Assembly: GCF_950101795.1 (NCBI RefSeq)
Contig: NZ_CATNLZ010000011.1
Span: 1-42,628, forward strand
DNA: 42,628 nucleotides
Direction: 5' to 3'
Origin: Nocardioides sp. T2.26MG-1
Lineage (GTDB): Bacteria; Actinomycetota; Actinomycetes; Propionibacteriales; Nocardioidaceae
The stretch's first letter is position 1; each line of letters begins with the position of its first letter. The position numbers and the translations under genes were made by a program. The notes below the pieces were generated by a model that saw nothing but the letters and a program-made list of their open reading frames with translations, was not told the origin of the DNA and made no database searches. Positions 7,697 through 15,322 of this stretch are shown here, in pieces.

Positions 7697-7769
7697 GCGG
7701 ACGTAGCTCAGTTGGTAGAGCGCAACCTTGCCAAGGTTGAGGTCGCGAGTTCGAGCCTCGTCGTCCGCT
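7697..7769 (+). tRNA. tRNA-Gly(GCC)
   Basis: A 73-nt cloverleaf with acceptor GCGGACG/CGTCCGC, anticodon stem CAACC/GGTTG and loop TTGCCAA gives anticodon GCC. The discriminator is T, as usual for bacterial tRNA-Gly. First gene of a three-tRNA operon; CCA is not encoded. Confidence 0.95.
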
Positions 7770-7800
7770 CGGAGAGGTCTCTCCCTGGTTTGGCCTCCGT

Positions 7801-7871
7801 GGTGGGTTGGCCGAGAGGCGAGGCAACGGACTGCAAATCCGTGTACACGGGTTCAAATCCCGTACCCACCT
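7801..7871 (+). tRNA. tRNA-Cys(GCA)
   Basis: A 71-nt cloverleaf with acceptor GGTGGGT/ACCCACC and anticodon loop CTGCAAA (anticodon GCA). The discriminator T is the known identity base of tRNA-Cys. CCA is encoded (7872-7874). Confidence 0.95.
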
Positions 7872-7899
7872 CCACGCAGTCCCCACTAACTCAAGACCC

Positions 7900-7971
7900 G
7901 GGCGATTGGCGCAGTGGTAGCGCGCTTCCTTGACACGGAAGAGGTCACTGGTTCAAACCCAGTATCGCCCA
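7900..7971 (+). tRNA. tRNA-Val(GAC)
   Basis: A 72-nt cloverleaf with acceptor GGGCGAT/ATCGCCC and anticodon loop TTGACAC (anticodon GAC). CCA is encoded (7972-7974). Nearly identical to tRNA-Val(CAC) at 6055-6126 outside the anticodon arm. Confidence 0.95.
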
Positions 7972-7979
7972 CCAGTACT

Positions 7980-8015
7980 CGAGCCCCTGACCTGCGATCG
8001 CGCAGCAGGGGCTCG
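7980..8015 (+). terminator. terminator of the tRNA operon
   Basis: Perfect 10-bp arms CGAGCCCCTG and CAGGGGCTCG enclose a second 5-bp stem (CTGCG/CGCAG) with an ATCG loop, making an almost continuous 15-bp hairpin just after tRNA-Val(GAC). There is no U tract, as is common in actinobacteria. The 183 bases from here to the next gene hold nothing else I can name. Confidence 0.75.
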
Positions 8016-8198
8016 GTCACTTCCGGGTGCAAACCGGCCTGCCGGACTGACGCCCTGCGCACGGCGAGGCCCAGACCGCGCGCCCTTGCGGCGGTCACGT
8101 CCCGACGCTGGCTAGGTTGGGACATCAACTCCGGTGAACACCGAGCGACCTGAGCGCGACGTCCTGGTGTCACCTGTTCATCGATCCGGGGGTACAGA

Positions 8199-9896
8199 TT
8201 GTTCAGCCGAGCTCGTCGTCGCAGGTCGCCGCAGCCCACGCACGCACCACCAGTCCGTCTGAGCGGCATGGTGGAGGCGTTCACCGAGAGCGAGGTGCGC
8301 GGGTGGGTCTCCGTGCCTGCCGACAGCCCGCCGACTGAGGTCGAGCTGCGGCTGGGGTCGATGACGGTGAGCAGGACGACCGCGACCCCCGACGGCGCCA
8401 TGTCTGCCAGCCGCAAGAACGCCAAGGGCTCCCCCACGCCGTCGTTGCCTCCGCCCAAGGGAGACCGCCGGAACAGCCGAGGACAGATCCGGACCTTCAC
8501 CTTCGCGATCTCCCAGCTCTGGGACTACGCACCCAAGGGGACGCCGCTGCGAGTCGTGGTCGGCTCACAGGTCCTCCCCATCCACGGGCACGGCATGTTC
8601 CTACGCGCCCCCCGGTCCGGCGGCCAGACGCCGCGGGACCTCCAGAAGCGCTTCGACGAGGGTCACCTCCTCGGGCGCACCGGCGTGGTGCAGATCTCCA
8701 AGCGCCTCGACGAGGTGTGGCAGTCCGCCGTCAGCTCGCTCTACGAGTCGACGCGTGCCCTGTTCGCCGAGGAGTTCGGCTACGACCTGTTCATCACCTA
8801 CGGGACGTTGCTGGGGGCGATCCGCGAAGGCGGCTTCCTGGCCCACGACAACGACTACGACACGAGCTTCGTGAGCTCGGCGACCACCGGGCCCGAGGCG
8901 GCCGACGAGATGGTCAGCATCGCGAAGGTGCTGATCGCCAAGGGCTACCGCGTCGGCGCGATGGGCGGCGGACTCCATGTGTACCACCCGGCCCGGCCCC
9001 AGCACCGCATCGACATCTTCCACATCTACTTCGACGCCGACGGCGTCCTGCAGCACCCCTTCGGGTACGCCGGTGCGCGGCAGATCACCAGCGCTGACTG
9101 GAAGGGCACCCGCGAGATCGAGTTCGTCGGGCGTCCGGCGTTGGTGCCGGTGTGCGCCGAGGAGCTGCTGGCGACCTTCTACGGCGAGGACTGGCGTCTC
9201 CCCAAGACCGCCTTCATCTGGAGTGTCGAGAAGCGGGGCAACGACCGCACCGGCGTGATGACCTCCTCGCGGCTCACCGAGGTCTACTGGGCCGACTACT
9301 ACGCCCACAACGTCCATGCCGACGCCTCGACGTTCGCGCGGTTCGTGCAGGACCGCCTGGGCTCGGCCCCCCTCACCGTGATCGACGTCGGCTGCGGCGA
9401 CGGCCGGGACTCGATCTACTTCGCCACCCAGGGCCGCAAGGTCCTGGGGCTGGACCGCGCCGGCGTGGCCATCGAGCACGCGCGGGAGAAGGCGGCGCAG
9501 GGCGGCCTGGACGGGGCGCGCTTCGAGGTGTGCGACCTGGCGGACGGGGCCAGGCTCGCCGAGGTGCTCGACGACGCGGTCGACCGTCCGCTGATCTTCT
9601 ACAGCCGCTTCGTGCTGCACGCCGTCGACGTGCGCACCCAGGCCGCGCTGCTGGACGCGATCGACGCGCAGGCACGGACCGGCGACCTGTTCGTCGCCGA
9701 GTTCCGCACCGACAAGGACGAGGAACGGGTGAAGGTCCACCCGAAGCACTACCGCCGCTACCAGAGCGCCGCCGCGTTCCTGGCCGACCTGCGCGAGCGC
9801 GGCTGGGTGATCGACTACGACGTCGAGTCGGACGGGTTGGCACCGTGGGGCGACGAGGACCCGGTCCTATGCCGGGCGATCGCCCGCCAGCCCTGA
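8199..9896 (+). CDS. LicD-like transferase fused to a SAM-dependent methyltransferase
   Basis: The 565-residue product has three parts. Residues about 20-145 form a beta-rich domain (GMVEAFTESEVRGWV) of the type found at the N terminus of some surface-glycan glycosyltransferases. Residues about 160-370 carry a LicD-type motif, FITYGTLLGAIREGGFLAHD followed by NDYD, as in enzymes that attach phosphocholine or similar groups to glycans. Residues about 385-560 are a class I methyltransferase with motif I VIDVGCGDGRD. It probably decorates a cell-wall or surface polymer in the cytoplasm. The TTG 8199 start is uncertain; ATG 8268 would cut the first domain. A strong terminator follows. Confidence 0.75.
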   Translation: MFSRARRRRSPQPTHAPPVRLSGMVEAFTESEVRGWVSVPADSPPTEVELRLGSMTVSRTTATPDGAMSASRKNAKGSPTPSLPPPKGDRRNSRGQIRTFTFAISQLWDYAPKGTPLRVVVGSQVLPIHGHGMFLRAPRSGGQTPRDLQKRFDEGHLLGRTGVVQISKRLDEVWQSAVSSLYESTRALFAEEFGYDLFITYGTLLGAIREGGFLAHDNDYDTSFVSSATTGPEAADEMVSIAKVLIAKGYRVGAMGGGLHVYHPARPQHRIDIFHIYFDADGVLQHPFGYAGARQITSADWKGTREIEFVGRPALVPVCAEELLATFYGEDWRLPKTAFIWSVEKRGNDRTGVMTSSRLTEVYWADYYAHNVHADASTFARFVQDRLGSAPLTVIDVGCGDGRDSIYFATQGRKVLGLDRAGVAIEHAREKAAQGGLDGARFEVCDLADGARLAEVLDDAVDRPLIFYSRFVLHAVDVRTQAALLDAIDAQARTGDLFVAEFRTDKDEERVKVHPKHYRRYQSAAAFLADLRERGWVIDYDVESDGLAPWGDEDPVLCRAIARQP

Positions 9897-9935
9897 CCCG
9901 ACGCCGGATCCACCGGAGCAGCCACAGACGTAGCA

Positions 9936-9969
9936 AGCCCCGCCGGTGTCTCGGGTCACCGGCGGGGCT
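9936..9969 (+). terminator. rho-independent-type terminator
   Basis: A perfect 13-bp stem (AGCCCCGCCGGTG / CACCGGCGGGGCT) with an 8-nt loop lies 40 bp after the LicD-methyltransferase stop. No U tract. The remaining bases to 10133 show nothing further. Confidence 0.8.
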
Positions 9970-10133
9970 CAGGGAGAACACTACGGACCCGTCTGGCTCC
10001 AGGCCAGCGGATCGCCGCTGTCTTGCGGGAACGTAGAGGTGCGCGGTCAGGCGGATGCCGACGAGGACGAGAAGCTCGACGCATCCACGAAGGGCGCGGC
10101 GAGGGGCCGGGAGGACGAGCAGCCGTCTCGAGG

Positions 10134-11144
10134 TCAGACCGCGACCTCGACCGGGGCCGGTGCGCTGGCGGGGTCCACGCGGTCCGCCGTACGACGCGAC
10201 GGCAGCCATGACACCAGCCGCGCCGTGGCGGGGTCGGAGCCGTAGGCCAGCAGGGCGAGGAAGACGCCGTACACCGGCAGGTGCCCGACCAGCTCGGTCT
10301 GACCGAACAGGATGAGCGTCGCGTTGAACGGCACGGCAGCGACCATCACGGCGACCTGCGGGAGCGCCCCGGAGATGACCAGCAGCCCGAAGAGCAGCTC
10401 CACGGACCCGGCGACCACGATGAACGTGTCGGTGGACATCGGGATGCCGACCAGGTCGAAGACGTTGAGCGACGGGAAGTCGTGCAGGGTCATCCGGGCC
10501 AGGACCGGGTTGGTGAACTTCTCCGTGAACGCCAGGGCGATCAGCGCGATGCCGACGCCGATGCGCATCGAGAACAGGCCCCACCGGACGGCGTCCGCGC
10601 TGGGGGCGACGGCGCCGTGGCGGTCGACACCCGGGGGCACGATCACCAGGAAGGCCGCCACCGCGGCGAGGTTGGCGCACTCGAGCAGCGCCACCGGCCC
10701 GGAGACGACGCCCAGGACCGGCCCGAAGGCGAGCACCAGCGCGGCCGCCGGGCGCAGCCGGTAGCCGGTGACCAGCCAGATCCCGAGCCCCGCCTCGACC
10801 AGCAGCAGCGTCTTGCCCGCCACCGAGTCCAGGTCGTCGATCGCCGGGGTGAGGAACGCCCCGGTCGCCGCCAGCGCGAGCAGCGCGACACCCAGGTGGA
10901 TGCCGAGGAGCCGCGGGATCCACGGGGTCAGCCGGCCGACCCGTGCCAGCACCGCGAGCTCGGGGTTGGGCAGCCGGGCGGCCGCCGCGCGCCACACGAA
11001 GGTCACCGCGACCATGACCACGACGAGCGCCAGGGGCAGCGGCGAGAGGAAGAAGCCCCAGTCGTGGCCGGCGGAGGACTCTTCGAACCAGGTCTCGTGC
11101 GTCGGCAGGATCGAGAGGGCGAGGGCGTGCATCAGGCGGCTCAT
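10134..11144 (-). CDS. DoxX-like integral membrane protein
   Basis: The 336-residue product has about eight hydrophobic segments. The C-terminal half (FTEKFTNPVLARMTLHDFPS, then SVELLFGLLVISGALPQ) resembles DoxX/DoxD-type membrane proteins linked to quinol or thiol redox chemistry. It ends in a short hydrophilic tail. ATG 11144 was chosen because the ATG 15 bases upstream is out of frame; no Shine-Dalgarno is seen. A DosR-like box lies about 110 bp upstream (11251-11265). The specific function is not known. Confidence 0.65.
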   Translation of the reverse strand: MSRLMHALALSILPTHETWFEESSAGHDWGFFLSPLPLALVVVMVAVTFVWRAAAARLPNPELAVLARVGRLTPWIPRLLGIHLGVALLALAATGAFLTPAIDDLDSVAGKTLLLVEAGLGIWLVTGYRLRPAAALVLAFGPVLGVVSGPVALLECANLAAVAAFLVIVPPGVDRHGAVAPSADAVRWGLFSMRIGVGIALIALAFTEKFTNPVLARMTLHDFPSLNVFDLVGIPMSTDTFIVVAGSVELLFGLLVISGALPQVAVMVAAVPFNATLILFGQTELVGHLPVYGVFLALLAYGSDPATARLVSWLPSRRTADRVDPASAPAPVEVAV

Positions 11145-11250
11145 TTCGTTCGTGGGTCGTCATGGTCGTGCAGGCGTCGGACTGACACGTCACGCTTTCA
11201 CGGGGGACACCGCCGAGCCGCGAGTCGCCCGGCCCCTCCTCGGGTGACGT

Positions 11251-11265
11251 AGGGCCTTTGGTCCT
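11251..11265 (-). promoter_or_regulatory. DosR/DevR-like box upstream of doxX-like gene
   Basis: Read on the minus strand the site is AGGACCAAAGGCCCT, close to GGGACCTTCGGCCCT at 14701. It shares TGGTCCTGGGACC, which extends beyond the box, with the site at 20921-20935. It could serve doxX (minus) or the small gene at 11314 (plus). Confidence 0.45.
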
Positions 11266-11287
11266 GGGACCTCGGACCGCACTCGAC

Positions 11288-11303
11288 TCGAACACCTGTT
11301 CTA
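11288..11303 (+). promoter_or_regulatory. LexA (SOS) box-like site
   Basis: TCGAACACCTGTTCTA matches the actinobacterial SOS consensus TCGAACnnnnGTTCGA at all but one fixed position. It abuts the -10 TACTCT (11302-11307), 6 nt before the GTG of the next gene, so bound LexA would block the promoter. Confidence 0.6.
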
Positions 11304-11313
11304 CTCTGGGCAG

Positions 11314-11547
11314 GTGGGAGCCTCCGACCGCGACACCGGCCAGCGCGGCAACACCGCGCCCCGGCACGTCTGGGTCAATGTCACCCGCAACCCGGCGCAC
11401 CGCTCCCCCGGCGTGCTGCTCGACTGGCGGCGCTGCCCGGACGGGCGATGGGAGGCGCTGGTCGCGTGGGCCGAGGGCGGCGGCAACATCCGGCCCCGCG
11501 CGCACCTGGAGTGGGTACGCCGGGAGCACGTGAGCCCGGCCGGCTAG
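11314..11547 (+). CDS. small conserved-looking protein, possibly SOS-regulated
   Basis: The 77-residue soluble protein contains HVWVNVTRNPAHRSPGVLLD, then WRRCPDGRWEALVAW and a final AHLEWVRREHV. It reads as one compact beta-rich domain; no catalytic motif is evident. GTG 11314 is preceded by TACTCT with a 6-nt spacer, implying a leaderless mRNA, and by an SOS-like box. Induction by DNA damage is therefore plausible. Its stop overlaps that of the convergent TetR gene by four bases. The biochemical function is unknown. Confidence 0.65.
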   Translation: MGASDRDTGQRGNTAPRHVWVNVTRNPAHRSPGVLLDWRRCPDGRWEALVAWAEGGGNIRPRAHLEWVRREHVSPAG

Positions 11548-12194
11548 CCCCCTGGCGCGAGCAGGGTCCGCGTCCACACGTCGGCGACGAGCTCGGCGTA
11601 CTGCTCCGGGGTGTAGCCGGCGTCGGCGAGCAGCCGGAAGTAGTCCGGCGAGTTCATCGACCACACCAGATCGGCCACCTGCTCATCGGTCAGGTCGGGA
11701 CGCAGCCGGCCGGTGGCGCGCAGGTCGGCGGCGAACAGCCGCATGTTCGCCCGTCGCCGGCGGCCGATCGACTCGCGGACCTTCAGGCACTCGGACTCAC
11801 GGGTGCCCGCCTCGCGCAGCGCCAGGTCGAGCGGGACGACCTGCGGGAGCAGGCCGGCCAGCGCCTCGGCGTACTGCCGGATCTTCTCCTGGGCGGTCGG
11901 GGCGGCTCGGATGCGGCGCACATAGTCGCGCTCCTCCGCCGGGACCGGCTCGTCCGCCGAGCCGAGCACCATGTCGTGCACGGCGAGGAGCAGCTGCGGC
12001 TTGCGCCCGACGCTGGCGTAGACGGTGTCCACGGAGATCCCGGCACGGCGGGCGACGTCGGCCACCGAGGTCGCCGCGTAGCCCTGGGTCGTGAACAGCA
12101 CCCGGGCGGCGGCCAGCACCGCCCGGCGGGTCGACGCCGCCTGGTCGCGGCGGGCCGGCGAGACGTAGCGGCGGGGCTTGACGGGGTCGGGCAC
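11544..12194 (-). CDS. TetR-family transcriptional regulator
   Basis: The 216-residue product has an N-terminal TetR HTH (TRRAVLAAARVLFTTQGYA, then ATSVADVARRAGISVDTVYA) and a helical ligand-binding domain. GTG 12194 is chosen because TACGCT (12202-12207) stands exactly 7 nt before it, giving a leaderless transcript; an ATG at 12218 would lie inside the operator. It is divergent from a cupin gene, and a perfect inverted repeat at 12217-12235 lies between them. It likely represses itself and the cupin gene, perhaps also the dehydrogenase behind it. The ligand is unknown. Confidence 0.85.
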   Translation of the reverse strand: MPDPVKPRRYVSPARRDQAASTRRAVLAAARVLFTTQGYAATSVADVARRAGISVDTVYASVGRKPQLLLAVHDMVLGSADEPVPAEERDYVRRIRAAPTAQEKIRQYAEALAGLLPQVVPLDLALREAGTRESECLKVRESIGRRRRANMRLFAADLRATGRLRPDLTDEQVADLVWSMNSPDYFRLLADAGYTPEQYAELVADVWTRTLLAPGG

Positions 12195-12216
12195 GCGGCC
12201 TAGCGTACCCCTATTC

Positions 12217-12235
12217 ATCCGAAGCAGGTTCGGAT
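12217..12235. promoter_or_regulatory. TetR operator
   Basis: Perfect inverted repeat ATCCGAA-N5-TTCGGAT in the short divergent region between the regulator and the cupin gene. It covers the -35 region of the regulator promoter and lies just before the cupin ribosome binding site. Confidence 0.75.
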
Positions 12236-12252
12236 CAATTGAGGTGGTCGCC

Positions 12253-12777
12253 ATGACGCACACCGACACCGAGCACGACACCGAGCACGACGTCGCCGTG
12301 GCCCGCGAGCCCGGCACCGGACGCGGCATCTGGGCGATGGGCTCGATCTTCGAGCACCTCGTCGGGCCCGAGCACACCGGCGGCACGCTGGGCGTCGCCG
12401 TCGTCACCCAGCCGCCCGGGATCGCCACTCCCCTGCACCGCCACCACCACGAGGCCGAGGCGTTCTACCTCCTCGACGGGGAGATGACCTACGTGGCCGG
12501 CGAGGAGAGGTTCGAGCTCGCCGCGGGCTGGTTCATGTACCTCCCGCGCGGCCTCCCGCACGCGTTCCGCATCCGCGGTGACCACCCGGCCCGCTTCGTG
12601 GCGCTGACCGTGCCCGGCGGCCTCCTCCGGCTCTACGACGAGGTGGGTGTGCCGGCCACCGCGCTGCGCATCCCCGCCGAGGGCGACGGCCGGCCGATGG
12701 CCGAGGAGATCGGCCGGTGGGCCGAGATCGGCCCGCGCTACGGCCTCGAGGTGCTGGGGCCGCCGATCCCCGAATAG
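12253..12777 (+). CDS. cupin-domain protein
   Basis: The 174-residue protein is a single cupin barrel. Motif 1 is HRHHHEAEAFYLLDGEMTY (metal ligands His, His, Glu), and motif 2 includes FMYLPRGLPHAFRI with its His. It resembles quercetin 2,3-dioxygenase-like cupins, which oxidise small substrates or only bind them; the substrate cannot be told. ATG 12253 is preceded by GAGGTGG at good spacing. The N terminus has repeated Asp/Thr/Glu/His residues that may add metal affinity. It is divergent from the TetR gene and 96 bp ahead of the alcohol dehydrogenase. Confidence 0.8.
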   Translation: MTHTDTEHDTEHDVAVAREPGTGRGIWAMGSIFEHLVGPEHTGGTLGVAVVTQPPGIATPLHRHHHEAEAFYLLDGEMTYVAGEERFELAAGWFMYLPRGLPHAFRIRGDHPARFVALTVPGGLLRLYDEVGVPATALRIPAEGDGRPMAEEIGRWAEIGPRYGLEVLGPPIPE

Positions 12778-12873
12778 GCGGGACCTTCTCCTCCCCGGCA
12801 CGTGCCCGCCGCCTCCTGCGCCCCGGCTCGCCCCCGGGCACACTGCGGGTGACGACTCGTACCGGAGGTGGGA

Positions 12874-13941
12874 GTGGTGAAGGCGCTCAGGCTGCGCACG
12901 TGGAAGTCCGACCCGGTGCTCGAGGAGCTGCCGGTACCCGAGCCGGGCGCCGACGAGGTGCTGGTCCAGGTGGGCGGCGCGGGGGCGTGCCACTCCGACC
13001 TGCACCTCATGCACGAGTTCGAGCCAGGCGCGCTGCCCTGGTCACCGCCGTTCACCCTGGGCCACGAGAACGCGGGATGGGTGCACACCCTCGGCGCCGG
13101 CGTCACCGGACTCGAGCCGGGCCAGCCGGTGGCCGTGGTCGGGGCGTGGGGCTGCGGCGTGTGCGCGCACTGCCTCGCGGGCGTCGAGACCTACTGCGAG
13201 CGACCCGACCTCGCGCCGGTCCCGTCCGGCGGCGGCGGTCTCGGCCTGGACGGCGGGATGGCGGAGTACCTGCTGGTGCCGGGCGCTCGGCACCTCGTGC
13301 CGCTGCCCGAGGGGCTCGACCCGGCGACCGCGGCGCCGCTGACGGACGCGGGGCTGACGCCCTACCACGCCGTACGGCGCTCCCTCGCGAAGCTGACGCC
13401 CGGCGCGACGGCCCTGGTGGTCGGCGTCGGCGGCCTCGGCCACCTCGCGATCCAGATCCTGCGGGCGCTGTCCGCCGCCCGCGTGATCGCAGTCGACCCG
13501 CGCTCCTCGGCCCTCCGGCTGGCCACCGAGAGCGGTGCCGACGCGGCGCTGACGCCCGGACCGGCGACCGCCGCCGAGGTCCGCGAGCTCACCCACGGCG
13601 TCGGGGCCGACGTGGTCCTCGACTTCGTGGGCTCGGACGAGACCCTCGCGCTAGGCGCCCAGGCGGTGCGCCAGCTCGGGGACCTCACCGTGGTCGGGCT
13701 GGGCGGCGGCACCCTGCCGTTCTCGTTCTTCGGGGTGCCCTACGAGTGCAGCGTGCAGACGACCTACTGGGGCAACCGCACCGAGCTCGTCGAGGTCCTC
13801 GACCTGGCGGCCCGCGGCCACCTGACCGTCCACGCCGCGACGTTCCCGCTCAGCCAGTCGGCGGAGGCGTACGCGCGGCTGGCCCGCGGGGAGATCGACG
13901 GACGCGCCGTGGTGGTGCCGAGCCGGGCCTACCGGCCCTGA
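12874..13941 (+). CDS. zinc-dependent alcohol dehydrogenase (MDR family)
   Basis: The 355-residue product is a medium-chain dehydrogenase. Catalytic zinc ligands are in CHSDLH (Cys39) and GHEN (His64, Glu65). The structural-zinc Cys are 94, 97, 100 and 108 (CGVCAHC...C). The Rossmann motif VVGVGGLGHLAIQ lies near residue 178. It should interconvert an alcohol and aldehyde or ketone with NAD(P). GGAGG six bases before GTG 12874 fixes the start region. Probably co-regulated with the cupin gene by the TetR protein, forming a small detoxification or catabolic unit. Its end overlaps the convergent gene by 13 bp. Confidence 0.88.
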   Translation: MVKALRLRTWKSDPVLEELPVPEPGADEVLVQVGGAGACHSDLHLMHEFEPGALPWSPPFTLGHENAGWVHTLGAGVTGLEPGQPVAVVGAWGCGVCAHCLAGVETYCERPDLAPVPSGGGGLGLDGGMAEYLLVPGARHLVPLPEGLDPATAAPLTDAGLTPYHAVRRSLAKLTPGATALVVGVGGLGHLAIQILRALSAARVIAVDPRSSALRLATESGADAALTPGPATAAEVRELTHGVGADVVLDFVGSDETLALGAQAVRQLGDLTVVGLGGGTLPFSFFGVPYECSVQTTYWGNRTELVEVLDLAARGHLTVHAATFPLSQSAEAYARLARGEIDGRAVVVPSRAYRP

Positions 13942-14582
13942 GTCCCGGGCTGGCTGCCCGGCTGGTTGCCCGGGTTGGCGCCGGGACGCGGGCCCGGACG
14001 GGTCTCGGCGGTCTCGGCGAGCCAGGCCCGGAACCGACGGGGGTCGCGGCGCTCGAGCTCGTCGAGCAGCCGGCCGCGCTCGGCGACGACCTGCAGCAGC
14101 TCCTCGGCCGAGGCGTCGGCCCGGTGCACCTCGTCGTACGACGAGCGCCACCGCTCGGCCAGGTCGCGCTCGCTGAGCCGGGTCGGGTCGTCCACGGCGG
14201 GCGTGGCGGCCTTGCCGCGCAGGCTGCGCAGCACCATCTCGACGATCGGGGGCGCGGTCACGGTCATGCCGACCAGCACCACGGCGGTCCAGCCGTCGAC
14301 GATCGCGGGGAACCCGGCGACGACCACGGCACCGGCGGCGCCGTACCGCGCGCCGACCGAGCCGGCGACCCGCCGGTCACCGTCCGGCTCGACCCAGGCG
14401 ACGCCGAACGCCGCCCCGAGCACCGCCAGGCACACGGTGATGCCGGCCAGCGGCGCCCATCCGATCGCGACGGAGCCCGCCACGATGCCGACGCCGACGA
14501 GCAGGACGACCACGGCGTTCCACAACACGCGGTAGCGCCGCCGCGCCCGGCTCTCGAAGACCCGTTCCGGTGTGCCTGTCAT
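13929..14582 (-). CDS. membrane protein with C-terminal RDP-W domain
   Basis: The 217-residue product has about four transmembrane segments (residues 20-60 and 80-120) and then a soluble C-terminal domain. That domain carries RLSERDLAERWRSSYDEV and RGRLLDELERRDPRRFRAWL, followed by a Gly/Pro/Gln-rich tail. The same domain forms the small protein at 20571-20867. The function of this domain is unknown to me. ATG 14582 is divergent from the oxidoreductase operon, and two DosR-type boxes lie in between (14640 and 14701), so the two units may respond to the same signal. Confidence 0.7.
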   Translation of the reverse strand: MTGTPERVFESRARRRYRVLWNAVVVLLVGVGIVAGSVAIGWAPLAGITVCLAVLGAAFGVAWVEPDGDRRVAGSVGARYGAAGAVVVAGFPAIVDGWTAVVLVGMTVTAPPIVEMVLRSLRGKAATPAVDDPTRLSERDLAERWRSSYDEVHRADASAEELLQVVAERGRLLDELERRDPRRFRAWLAETAETRPGPRPGANPGNQPGSQPGTQGR

Positions 14583-14639
14583 GCCCTCACGATCCGCCCG
14601 CGCCGACCGGGTCGGCAGGGCCGAAAGTGCGCCGAACGA

Positions 14640-14653
14640 GGGACGTCCGTCCC
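14640..14653. promoter_or_regulatory. DosR/DevR-type palindrome
   Basis: GGGACGTCCGTCCC has the GGGAC-N4-GTCCC arms of the mycobacterial DosR consensus. It lies 58 bp before the start of the divergent membrane gene and about 100 bp before the oxidoreductase operon. Confidence 0.6.
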
Positions 14654-14700
14654 ACGGGGCCGGCGCTCCGGGCACGAGGGGCAGAACGTCGCCAGCCTGG

Positions 14701-14715
14701 GGGACCTTCGGCCCT
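14701..14715 (+). promoter_or_regulatory. DosR/DevR-type box before the 2-oxoacid oxidoreductase operon
   Basis: GGGACCTTCGGCCCT is a common variant form of DosR boxes in actinobacteria. Its centre lies about 42 bp before the GTG of the gamma-subunit gene, near the position from which DosR-type activators usually work. Confidence 0.6.
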
Positions 14716-14749
14716 GCGCCGTCGAAGCGGGCGCGACGAATGTAATGGC

Positions 14750-15322
14750 GTGTTCAACGTCCGGTTCCACGGCCGAGGTGGCCAGGGTGTCGTGACGGCG
14801 GCGGAGATGCTCTCCGCCGCCGCTTTCGACATGGGCCAGCATGGCCAGGCGTTCCCGACCTTCGGGTCGGAGCGCACCGGCGCCCCCGTCGTGTCCTTCT
14901 GCCGCATCCACGACCTCCCGATCGGCTTCCACGAGCCGATCTCCGTCCCGGATGCGCTGGTCATCCAGGATCCGACCCTGCTGCACGTGCTCGCCGTGCT
15001 CGAGGGCGCGACCCCGGTCACGTACCTGCTCGTGAACACCTCGCGGTCGTTCGCGGACATCGGCTTGGAGGGGTACGTCGACTGGCTCGCCCCCGGGCGC
15101 GCGGCGACGCTGCCCGCGACCGAGATGGCCCGCGACCTGCTGGGCCGACCGATGCCGAACACCGCGCTGCTCGGGGCCTTCGCCGCGCTCACCGGCGTCG
15201 TCACGCTCGACGCCGTGACGACCGCGATCCGGCAGCGCTTCGAGGGCGTCCTGACCCCGGCCATCATCGAGGCGAACGTCCAGGTCGCCACCCGAGCGTT
15301 CGAGGTGATCTGCCATGTTTGA
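14750..15322 (+). CDS. 2-oxoacid:acceptor oxidoreductase, gamma subunit
   Basis: The 190-residue product matches the gamma domain of pyruvate/2-oxoacid:ferredoxin oxidoreductases: FHGRGGQGVVTAAEMLS at the start, a central FPTFGSERTGAPV, and MPNTALLGAF. The complex oxidatively decarboxylates a 2-oxoacid with CoA, passing electrons to Fe-S centres. GTG 14750 starts just before the motif; there is no Shine-Dalgarno. Two DosR-type boxes lie upstream. The stop overlaps the alpha gene by eight bases. The substrate cannot be read from this subunit. Confidence 0.88.
   Translation: MFNVRFHGRGGQGVVTAAEMLSAAAFDMGQHGQAFPTFGSERTGAPVVSFCRIHDLPIGFHEPISVPDALVIQDPTLLHVLAVLEGATPVTYLLVNTSRSFADIGLEGYVDWLAPGRAATLPATEMARDLLGRPMPNTALLGAFAALTGVVTLDAVTTAIRQRFEGVLTPAIIEANVQVATRAFEVICHV

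Noticed and set aside
7551..7886. Upstream extension of the aminotransferase frame across the tRNA genes
   Set aside because: It would be antisense to the tRNA-Gly and tRNA-Cys genes. The leaderless promoter fixes the start at 7550.
9373..11664. Very long minus-strand open frame across doxX
   Set aside because: Arg/Gly/Pro-rich shadow typical of high-GC DNA. It lies antisense to part of the LicD-like gene and out of frame with doxX.
12779..12794. GGGACCTTCTCCTCC between the cupin and alcohol dehydrogenase as another DosR-like box
   Set aside because: Only the left half matches; the GGCCC or GTCCC half is missing.
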